A DNA stretch of 64,000 bases from Myxococcales bacterium (lineage in GTDB: Bacteria > Myxococcota_A > Polyangia > Polyangiales > Houyiibacteriaceae): NCBI GenBank assembly GCA_029863605.1, contig JAOTVB010000006.1, positions 142,580 through 206,579 of the forward strand. The letters are read 5' to 3'. Numbering within the stretch: the first letter of the stretch is position 1; the number at the start of each line of letters is the position of its first letter. The notes below the pieces were generated by a model. That model saw only the letters and a list, made by a program, of their open reading frames with translations. It was not told the origin of the DNA and did no database searches. The translations under genes and the position numbers were made by a program. Of this stretch, positions 42,245 to 48,384 are shown piece by piece.

Positions 42245-43073
42245 GATCCAACACCTTCCAAAAGGTCGTGTCCTTGGTGAATGAGAGGACACGCAGGGGA
42301 ACCCGCCCGGTGAGCTGTACGGCGCGGTCGGTCAGCGGCTCGACGAGCATCGGGTCCGCGTTCACATAAGGGCACGATGCGACGATACGCGACACGGCTT
42401 CGGTTTGCGAGCAGGCCAGGAGGCCAGGCCTTGCGCCTTGCCGGAGGCCGAGCAGCCCGGTGAGAGGGAGGGGCGGAGTCGGCATCGGCATCTGGCCGAA
42501 GTCCCCTGCGAACGGCATTGCTTGAAGCCCGAATCCCTCCGCGGTGGCCATGACGGCGTTGAGCTCGTCGCTCAGGATTTGGAGCTGCAACTGATCGGCA
42601 AGGCCACAGAGGGTGCTTTTGCCCGCTCCGGATCGGCCACAGAACAAAAACCCGCGTTCGCCGTCGCTGAACGCCGCGCTATGCATGACCAGCGCCCCCT
42701 CAGCGAAGAGCCGATAGCTCACGAGCACGCGGAAGAGATTCTCGAAGGCGTCCACGAACCATTCGTCGCTCTCGCAGGTGTGCATGTGCGTCCGGAGGGA
42801 GGCGCGATCGATGGTCGCCGAGAACCCGATGCCCTCGACCAATACGGTGGAGGGTTCATAGGCCACCGAAATCCGGTACTCGACAGGGCCGACGAGCTTG
42901 GGCATGAAGCGGTGCGGATCAGCGCTATGCAGCACTTCGACCTCGACATCGTGCCCGCACGCCTCGGCGCGCTCGAGCGCACCGAAACGCGCCCGGACGA
43001 GCTCCTCCTGCTCGGGCAGCAATCCCGTGAGCCGATAGCGGCATTGAGCGAACTCGAGGGTGAGCGTGCTCAT
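42207..43073 (-). CDS. HprK-related kinase of a RiPP locus
   Basis: 288 residues, overlapping the upstream gene by ATGA. Its kinase core matches HPr kinase relatives: 'ALVMHSAAFSD' with His131, P-loop 'GRSGAGKST' at 146-154, and 'QILSDELNAVMA' with Asp169/Glu170. The N-terminal 110 residues are unlike HPr kinase and may bind the substrate. In several lasso-peptide loci such enzymes phosphorylate the C-terminal Ser of the precursor. The local precursor ends Ser-Ser, so this is the obvious candidate substrate, though the sequence alone does not prove it. Confidence 0.88.
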   Translation of the reverse strand: MSTLTLEFAQCRYRLTGLLPEQEELVRARFGALERAEACGHDVEVEVLHSADPHRFMPKLVGPVEYRISVAYEPSTVLVEGIGFSATIDRASLRTHMHTCESDEWFVDAFENLFRVLVSYRLFAEGALVMHSAAFSDGERGFLFCGRSGAGKSTLCGLADQLQLQILSDELNAVMATAEGFGLQAMPFAGDFGQMPMPTPPLPLTGLLGLRQGARPGLLACSQTEAVSRIVASCPYVNADPMLVEPLTDRAVQLTGRVPLRVLSFTKDTTFWKVLDREYNRPQPALSR

Positions 43074-43456
43074 CTCCGGCCTCCAAAGACCCGCCTGACG
43101 GCAGCCTTCGCGTATTTTTTTAGTGACCGGCCACGGTCAGCCAATGTCACATCGCACTCGACTCTGCCGACGATAGCGGTCGTGGCGCTACTCACGTCCG
43201 CACGTATGGCACTGTCTGCCTGCGTCAGCACGACGATGCCGTGAACGCTCGGCGCGTAACCCAAAAAGCGATGTACGTCCCAGTAGTCGTTTCTGCGCAC
43301 GACCACGACATCTCCCGGCGCGTAGATTTTGCGCCTCTGCACGCGGACCGCTTCGCCGGTCGTCAGTGATTCCATACATGCGCCGCGAATTACGAACTCG
43401 ACGATATCCCCGCGGCGCAGTCCCAGGTCCCCTAGGCTCGATCGTCCCCCTTGCAT
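43070..43456 (-). CDS. S24/S26-like peptidase with Cys in place of the catalytic Ser
   Basis: 128 residues, first gene of the leftward RiPP operon. The fold signature of signal peptidase-like S24/S26 proteins is visible: 'GDIVEFVIRGACMESL', 'APGDVVVVRRNDYWDVHRFLGY' and 'IVGRV'. The family's G-x-S-M-x-P nucleophile reads G-A-C-M-E-S, so Cys27 replaces Ser. His62 in 'HRFLG' sits where the eukaryotic/archaeal-type signal peptidases have the general base. No transmembrane anchor is seen. A role in leader removal is the natural guess. Confidence 0.8.
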   Translation of the reverse strand: MQGGRSSLGDLGLRRGDIVEFVIRGACMESLTTGEAVRVQRRKIYAPGDVVVVRRNDYWDVHRFLGYAPSVHGIVVLTQADSAIRADVSSATTAIVGRVECDVTLADRGRSLKKYAKAAVRRVFGGRR

Positions 43457-43601
43457 TTCGGCTGCAAAGAATACCAGACGGAAGGTGTCTGCACCCGGCC
43501 CCCAGGGTGAGCATGCTCAAGTTAACTACTCGTAACTTTTGTGCATTTGTGACTCAAAATACCTCTTGACAACCGTGTTCCCGAAGCTTTACCGTAAGAC
43601 T
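43457..43601. promoter_or_regulatory. Divergent regulatory region between the RiPP operon and a small RNA gene
   Basis: The gene-free stretch 43457-43791 begins here. It contains a perfect 12-bp palindrome TGAGCATGCTCA (43508-43519) about 50 nt upstream of the RiPP operon start, adjacent to GTTAAC, and an AT-rich block. On the plus strand TTGACA (43566-43571), an 18-bp spacer and TACCGT (43590-43595) make a good promoter facing right. Confidence 0.55.
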
Positions 43602-43711
43602 GTCGGTGGCTGATCAGCGACCCTCCGACACAGGGCAAATCGAATCACACTCCTTGGGGGTTCAACACAACGGGCACTCGGGCGGGGTTCACACCTCGCC
43701 CGAGATTTTTT
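43602..43711 (+). ncRNA. Probable structured small RNA with its own promoter and terminator
   Basis: The transcript inferred from the promoter at 43566-43595 is about 110 nt. It opens with TGTCGG...CCGACA (about 43601-43630), enclosing the self-complementary GCTGATCAGC. A single-stranded middle follows, and it ends with a strong stem CTCGGGCG (43677-43684) / CGCCCGAG (43697-43704) and a T6 tract (43706-43711). No ribosome site is evident. Family unknown; it is not tmRNA, 6S or SRP RNA by size or sequence as far as I can tell. Confidence 0.6.
43677..43711 (+). terminator. Intrinsic terminator
   Basis: An 8-bp perfect stem, CTCGGGCG / CGCCCGAG, has a 12-nt loop, then A and six Ts. It terminates rightward transcription of the small RNA candidate, and transcription from the right does not need it. 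Confidence 0.85.
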
Positions 43712-43791
43712 AAGCCGTTGTCGTTCTTCGGCAGGGTGATGGTTGCCGTCGCGTTTGGGTTGCGAGTCGCGGCCTGTCGGAGTCGGGCAGA

Positions 43792-44226
43792 CTAGAGGCT
43801 GCGCTTCTTGCCGCGAAGCCCACGCCGGCTGCCCTTGGCACGCTTGGGCTTCTCGTAGCCGCCGCGGTCGTCATGGCCGCCCCGGTTGTAGCTGCCACGA
43901 TCATCATAGCCGCCCTGGTTGTCGTAGCCGCCAGGGTCTCTCGGCGGCCCGAAGTCGCGTCGTGGGCGCGGTTGGCGCGGACGATCCTCGGCGATATCTA
44001 GGCGCAGCGCACGGCCGGCAACCTCTCGTCCGTGGATTTTCTCTACCGCTTCGGCGGCGTGCTCCTCGGCTGCGAATCGCACGAACGCGAATCCTCGGGG
44101 CCTCCCGGTTTCGCGATCCTTGGGGATGTGAACGTCTACGACTTCGCCTATTTCCCCGAAGAGCTCGCGTAGCTGCTGGTCGGTGGTTCCAAAGTCGAGG
44201 TTCCCTACGAATATCTTGCTTGAGAT
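43792..44226 (-). CDS. RRM RNA-binding protein with an apparent AUC start codon
   Basis: 144 residues. The RRM is complete: 'SKIFVGNLDFGTTDQQLREL' (RNP-2 IFVGNL), 'VVDVHIPKDRETGRPRGFAFVRFA' (RNP-1 RGFAFVRF), 'AVEKIHGREVAGRALRLDIAE'. A Gly/Tyr/Asp repeat tail ('GGYDNQGGYDDRGSYNRGGHDDRGGYE') and a basic end follow. No ATG, GTG or TTG exists in frame between the upstream TAG and the RRM. The ATC at 44224-44226, with CGGAG 6 nt upstream, gives M-S-S-K-I-F-V-G-N-L, the expected N-terminus. Similar proteins in bacteria are cold-induced RNA chaperones. Confidence 0.8.
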   Translation of the reverse strand: MSSKIFVGNLDFGTTDQQLRELFGEIGEVVDVHIPKDRETGRPRGFAFVRFAAEEHAAEAVEKIHGREVAGRALRLDIAEDRPRQPRPRRDFGPPRDPGGYDNQGGYDDRGSYNRGGHDDRGGYEKPKRAKGSRRGLRGKKRSL

Positions 44227-44329
44227 GACTTGCTCCGTTCTCGAATTAGCCCCTCGGTGTTGGGGCCGGTTGTGAGTCTAAGTGTTGAAGGGTAGCTTAG
44301 TTTCGACGAATAGTCAGGGAGCGCCCCGA

Positions 44330-45226
44330 TCAGTAGTGCCAGGGGAACTTCCGGTAATCTCGGGGTCGTTTTTCGAGAAACGCATCCCGCCCTTCTTGAG
44401 CCTCCTCGGTGCCGTACGCCAAACGAGTGGCTTCCCCGGCGAAAATCTGCTGTCCGACGAGCCCATCGTCGATCATGTTGAAGCCGAATTTGAGCATTCG
44501 CATGGCCGTCGGGCTCTTGGAATTGATCGCCGCCGCCCACGCGAGGGCGAAGTCTTCTAGCTCCGCGTGGGGCACGACGGCGTTGACCATCCCCATGTCG
44601 GCTGCTTGTCGAGCATCGTAGTCGAGCCCCACGAAGAACACCTCGCGCGCCTTCTTCTGACCGACCTGACGCGCGAGCAAGGCCGAGCCGTAGCCACTAT
44701 CGAAGCTGGCGACGTCCGGGTCGGTCTGCTTGAAGAGCGCATGCTCGCGGCTTGCGACCGTCAAGTCGCAGACCACGTGAAGACTGTGGCCGCCGCCCAC
44801 GGCCCAGCCTGGCACCACGGCGATGACGATCTTGGGCATGAATCGAATCAGACGCTGGACTTCCAGAATGTGCAAGCGGCCGAGCCGCGCGGGATCGATC
44901 TCGCCGGCCGCATCGGTCTCGTACTTGTAGCCGTCCTTGCCCCGGATGCGCTGGTCGCCACCCGAGCAAAATGCCCAGCCACCATCTTTGGGCGACGGTC
45001 CGTTGCCTGTTAGCAAGACACAACCGACATCCGACGTCTGTCGCGCGTCGTCCAAAACGCGGTAAAGCTCATCGACCGTGCTCGGTCGAAAGGCGTTCCG
45101 AACCTCGGGCCGATTGAAGGCGATACGAACCGTGCCTTGATCGTTTGCGCGATGGTACGTGATGTCCCGAAGAGCGAAGCCCGGGACCTCTGTCCATTTC
45201 GATGGGTCGAATAGCTCGGAAACCAT
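44330..45226 (-). CDS. menB: 1,4-dihydroxy-2-naphthoyl-CoA synthase
   Basis: 298 residues. Crotonase-fold motifs match MenB: 'RIAFNRPEVRNAFRPSTVDEL', 'WAFCSGGDQRIRGKDGYKYE' (SGGDQ), 'VIAVVPGWAVGGGHSLHVVCDLTVASREHALFKQTDPDVASFDSGYGSALLARQVGQKKAREVFF' and C-terminal 'EEAQEGRDAFLEKRPRDYRKFPWHY'. It closes the second ring of the naphthoquinone from o-succinylbenzoyl-CoA in menaquinone synthesis. No other men genes are nearby. It ends a pair with the TetR gene upstream (6-nt gap). Confidence 0.96.
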   Translation of the reverse strand: MVSELFDPSKWTEVPGFALRDITYHRANDQGTVRIAFNRPEVRNAFRPSTVDELYRVLDDARQTSDVGCVLLTGNGPSPKDGGWAFCSGGDQRIRGKDGYKYETDAAGEIDPARLGRLHILEVQRLIRFMPKIVIAVVPGWAVGGGHSLHVVCDLTVASREHALFKQTDPDVASFDSGYGSALLARQVGQKKAREVFFVGLDYDARQAADMGMVNAVVPHAELEDFALAWAAAINSKSPTAMRMLKFGFNMIDDGLVGQQIFAGEATRLAYGTEEAQEGRDAFLEKRPRDYRKFPWHY

Positions 45227-45232
45227 CGCCGT

Positions 45233-45847
45233 CTACTCGGTAAACTCGATCAACACGGCGAGGATGATCCGGCCGAGAAGCGTGGCGACCTGCTCGCGGC
45301 TGAATTCGCCGTCGATCCAGCGCTGCACGATTTCACCGGCCCCACTGAGGAACATGTCGGACAACGCGCGCGCTTCAGCATCGTCGACGCCAGTGAGCTC
45401 CCGGAGTGGGGCAAGCCAAGGGGCGACCAGTTGCCCCCTGAAATCCTTGCTGATCGCGGCGATCTCGGCGTCTGGGGCGACAGTTCGCATCAACTGCCAC
45501 CCGCCGGAGCCTTTGGCTTCGATCGTGTCGCATGCGGCGTCGATGAACACGCGAGCAATCGACCCGATTTCGCCGGTCTTGCTGCTCAAGGTGTCCGGCG
45601 TCCTTCGAGCGAACTCCTCCCGAAAGTCCTCGAGGACACCTTTGATCAGCTCGTGCCGGTTGGGGAAGAACTTGTAGACGACGGGCCGCGTGATGCCGGC
45701 CGCCGCGGCGACGTACGGAATGCGAACCATGTCGACGCCGTCGGCCGCGATGATCTCCGATGTCACGCGGAGCAGTTGCTCACGACGGTCCTCGGGGCTC
45801 AGCCGGGTGCGCGCGTCGGTAGCGGGTTTGATCGAAGAACGAGACAT
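45233..45847 (-). CDS. TetR/AcrR-family regulator
   Basis: 204 residues from the ATG at 45847 (a GTG-type start at 45889 would cross a hairpin). The DNA-binding domain is 'RREQLLRVTSEIIAADGVDMVRIPYVAAAAGITRPVVYKFFPNRHELI', a standard TetR helix-turn-helix. The ligand domain contains 'GGWQLMRTVAPDAEIAAIS'. It sits between an SCP-2 gene and menB, reading in the same direction, 6 nt before the latter. Its targets are not visible in the sequence. Confidence 0.9.
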   Translation of the reverse strand: MSRSSIKPATDARTRLSPEDRREQLLRVTSEIIAADGVDMVRIPYVAAAAGITRPVVYKFFPNRHELIKGVLEDFREEFARRTPDTLSSKTGEIGSIARVFIDAACDTIEAKGSGGWQLMRTVAPDAEIAAISKDFRGQLVAPWLAPLRELTGVDDAEARALSDMFLSGAGEIVQRWIDGEFSREQVATLLGRIILAVLIEFTE

Positions 45848-45857
45848 GGGAAACAAA

Positions 45858-45887
45858 GGGGCGGCCTCGCGACGAACGAGGCACCCC
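45858..45887. terminator. Strong hairpin between the SCP-2 and TetR genes
   Basis: GGGG-cg-GCCTCG-cgacgaa-CGAGGC-a-CCCC makes a 10-bp stem with a small bulge. It lies after the SCP-2 stop and before the TetR start on the same strand. No U-tract follows, so it may be a Rho-dependent end or a leader hairpin of the regulator mRNA. Confidence 0.4.
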
Positions 45888-45910
45888 ATCGATTCACGGG
45901 CTCAGGTGAC

Positions 45911-46252
45911 TCAGTCCTGCGCCAGGTTCATGACCTGCTGGAGGCTCATCGCCAGCGTCATGTCGCCGTCGATTTTGATCTTACCAGACATAAAGGCCTG
46001 CATCGGGTTGACGGAGCCGTTGAGCATGCCGAGCCAATCTTCGGACGAAACCGTGACGGTCGCACCCGGGCTGTCGTGCTTGCCTTCGATGACGAATCCA
46101 TCGGTCTTGCCCTTCGTGAGAACCAGGGCCCAGTCGCCGCCGCCATCACCTGTGATGTTGAACTGGTACACCGCGTTAGGGCTCGTGGCGGCCTCGGGGT
46201 TGGCGGTTGCTCGACTTTCGAACTTCTCGAAGAACTCAGATACGGATTCCAT
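45911..46252 (-). CDS. SCP-2 sterol/lipid-transfer domain protein
   Basis: 113 residues from the ATG at 46252, with AGAGAGG 8 nt upstream. The single SCP-2 domain shows 'VYQFNITGDGGGDWALVLTKGKTDGFVIEGKHDSPGATVTVSSEDWLGMLNGSVNPMQAFMSGKIKIDGDMTLAMSLQQVM', including the 'NGxxNPMQAFMSGKIKIxGDM' signature. Such small proteins bind acyl-CoAs, fatty acids or sterols in a hydrophobic tunnel. Its neighbours are a ferredoxin gene upstream and a TetR gene downstream, all leftward. Confidence 0.93.
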   Translation of the reverse strand: MESVSEFFEKFESRATANPEAATSPNAVYQFNITGDGGGDWALVLTKGKTDGFVIEGKHDSPGATVTVSSEDWLGMLNGSVNPMQAFMSGKIKIDGDMTLAMSLQQVMNLAQD

Positions 46253-46392
46253 GAATCTTGCCTCTCTTGTTATGTCGACCGTGGGGGGATCGGCCGTTTC
46301 CACCGGCTCTTCGGTGCAATTTGCCGAAGGGGAGTTGTAACCGAAATCACGGCCGCATGCACCCCCTTGGAAAGACGAAAAGCGAAGTGATT

Positions 46393-46587
46393 TCAGTCTT
46401 CGACGATCGCCAACGCCTGCACTGGGCAAACGTCGACCGCGTCTTGGGCGGCCTCGCGTAGCTCCTCCGGGGGGTTCGGGTCGATGACGATGAGAGACCC
46501 ATTCTCCGCGAATTTGAACAACTCAGGGGCCGCTCCAACGCATTGGCCATGGTTCGCGCAGAGCTCTTTGTCGTGGACGATTCGCAT
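46393..46587 (-). CDS. Small [3Fe-4S]-type ferredoxin
   Basis: 64 residues from the ATG at 46587. Ligands are Cys10, Cys16 and Cys54 in 'CANHGQCVGAAPELF' and 'VDVCPVQAL'; the position of the usual second Cys is His13. This CxxHxxC...CP form is known from actinobacterial ferredoxins that feed cytochrome P450s. No P450 gene is in the window; the adrenodoxin-reductase-type protein at 21337 could be its reductase. The C-terminus ends 'AIVED'. Confidence 0.92.
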   Translation of the reverse strand: MRIVHDKELCANHGQCVGAAPELFKFAENGSLIVIDPNPPEELREAAQDAVDVCPVQALAIVED

Positions 46588-46720
46588 AGTTGTCGAAATG
46601 TAGGCGGTTCCGCCGCCAGCGCCACCGGTTTTCAGGCGTTTGAAACCGCCCGGAAACTTAGCCCACATCCAGTGGAAACAGGACCGGCCTAAGCTCGCGC
46701 CATTCGAGGAGGAACCGGGG

Positions 46721-47968
46721 ATGGAACAAGCTATCGAAGCAACCATCAATCAAGCGGACACAGCATGGCTCATGGTGTCGTGCGCGCTCGTCTTGCTGAT
46801 GACGCCAGGCCTGGCGTTGTTCTACGGCGGCATGGTCAGCGAGAAGAACGTGCTGTCGACGACGATGCACAGTTTCATCGCCCTCGGGATCATCACGCTG
46901 CAGTGGGTCGTCATCGGCTACTCCTTGGCGTTCGGCTCGGATGCCTTTGGCGGCTTGATCGGTGGAATGGATTACGCGCTTCTGAACGGTGTGGGGCTCG
47001 AGCCTCAGGAGGGATCCACGATACCTCACATCCTGTTCATGGCGTTTCAGATGATGTTCGCGATCATCACCCCTGCGCTGATCTCAGGGGCGATCGCGGA
47101 GCGCATGAAGTTTTCGGCGTACGTATTGTTCATTCTTTTGTGGGCGACATTCGTCTACGACCCGATCTGTCACTGGATTTGGGGTCCCGACGGTTGGCTT
47201 GGTGCCCGTGGCGCGCTCGACTTTGCGGGCGGTACCGTCGTTCACCTCTCGTCCGGTGTGGCCGCGCTGGTGTGCGCCCTCGTCATCGGTCGCCGCCGTC
47301 GCCCAGGCCCGCCGCACAACCTCACCCTCACCCTGATCGGCGCGGGGCTTCTCTGGTTCGGTTGGTTTGGGTTCAATGCGGGGAGCGCCTTGGCCTCCAA
47401 TGACAATGCCGCGCTAGCGCTGGTCAACACTCATCTCGCGGCCGGGGCCGCGGCCTTCGCTTGGGCGATCGCCGAATGGCTCAAGCAGGGCAAGCCTACG
47501 GCCCTCGGCGTGGCTTCCGGTCTCGTCGCTGGATTGGTCTGCATCACGCCGGCGGCAGGTTTCGTGAGCCCCACGTGGGCGGTCGCCATGGGCTTGGCAG
47601 CCGGCTTCGTCTGCTACGCCGCCGTTCTTGCCAAGAGCAGGTTTGGCTACGACGATGCACTCGACGCCTTTGGCATACACGGTGTGGGAGGCGCGCTGGG
47701 CGCGATTCTGACGGGAGCCCTCGCGGCTGAAGCCTGGGGCGGTGCAAACGGGCTACTCTATGGCAACAGCTCGCTCTTCTTCGAGAACCTGCTCGGAGTG
47801 GGCGTCGCAGCGGTGTACTCCTTCAGCGTGACGTTCATCATCCTCAAGGTTCTCGATCTGACGGTCGGGCTCCGCGTAACCGATGACGAGGAGAGCGAAG
47901 GCCTCGACACCAACCTTCACGGTGAAGAGGGCTACCACATGGGAGGCTCCGGAGCGCTCGTCGAGTAG
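46721..47968 (+). CDS. amt: Ammonium transporter
   Basis: 415 residues from the ATG at 46721, preceded by GAGGAGGAA. Eleven helices are expected. Signature blocks are 'MTPGLALFYGGMVSEKNVLST', 'FMAFQMMFAIITPALISGAIAERMKFSAY', 'DFAGGTVVHLSSGVAALVCAL' (conserved His of the pore), 'WFGWFGFNAGSA' and 'DDALDAFGIHGVGGALGAILTG' (second pore His). No glnK gene precedes it, unlike the common glnK-amt pair. It is linked by one base to a cytochrome b5-like gene. Confidence 0.97.
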   Translation: MEQAIEATINQADTAWLMVSCALVLLMTPGLALFYGGMVSEKNVLSTTMHSFIALGIITLQWVVIGYSLAFGSDAFGGLIGGMDYALLNGVGLEPQEGSTIPHILFMAFQMMFAIITPALISGAIAERMKFSAYVLFILLWATFVYDPICHWIWGPDGWLGARGALDFAGGTVVHLSSGVAALVCALVIGRRRRPGPPHNLTLTLIGAGLLWFGWFGFNAGSALASNDNAALALVNTHLAAGAAAFAWAIAEWLKQGKPTALGVASGLVAGLVCITPAAGFVSPTWAVAMGLAAGFVCYAAVLAKSRFGYDDALDAFGIHGVGGALGAILTGALAAEAWGGANGLLYGNSSLFFENLLGVGVAAVYSFSVTFIILKVLDLTVGLRVTDDEESEGLDTNLHGEEGYHMGGSGALVE

Positions 47969-47969
47969 C

Positions 47970-48353
47970 ATGGGTCTGGGTCGTTGGGTTTCCAACCTGT
48001 TTGGGAAGAAGTCCGAGCCACCGCCTCTGCCTGAAGCGGAGGAGCGGGACTACACCCTTGCGGAGCTCGGAGCGTACGATGGCTCGGACCCGGCGAAGCC
48101 CCTTCTCATCGGGATTCGCGGCGAGGTCTACGACGTCACCCGGGGGCGGAGCTTCTACGGGCCAGGTGGGCCCTACGGCATGTTCGCCGGCAAGGACTGC
48201 ACGCGTGCGCTCGCCAAAATGGCGTTCGACGACGAGCTCTTCACCGGCGACATCGAAGGTCTCAATCAGGAAGAGATCGATAAGCTCGACGAGTGGATCG
48301 AGATGTTTGAGGGCAAGTACCGCCGAATCGGTCGCTTGCTGTCCACCTATTGA
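47970..48353 (+). CDS. Cytochrome b5-like heme/steroid-binding (MAPR-type) protein
   Basis: 127 residues; the ATG at 47970 is one base after the amt stop. The domain reads 'YTLAELGAYDGSDPAKPLLIGIRGEVYDVTRGRSFYGPGGPYGMFAGKDCTRALAKMAFDDELFTGDIEGLNQEEIDKLDEWIEMFEGKY'. This is the MAPR (PGRMC/Dap1) form, lacking the paired HPGG histidines of true cytochrome b5 and using Tyr for heme. No membrane helix is present. In eukaryotes MAPR proteins support P450s and sterol synthesis; the role here beside an ammonium transporter and acyl-CoA dehydrogenases is unknown. Confidence 0.9.
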   Translation: MGLGRWVSNLFGKKSEPPPLPEAEERDYTLAELGAYDGSDPAKPLLIGIRGEVYDVTRGRSFYGPGGPYGMFAGKDCTRALAKMAFDDELFTGDIEGLNQEEIDKLDEWIEMFEGKYRRIGRLLSTY

Positions 48354-48384
48354 CCGCGATGTGCGCACGGCACAGATCTCCAGG

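Noticed and set aside
43606..43713. A 35-codon GTG frame (VADQRPSDTGQIESH...) inside the small RNA candidate
   Set aside because: Its 3' half is the intrinsic terminator stem and its stop lies in the T-tract; no ribosome site precedes it. A structured RNA explains the region better.
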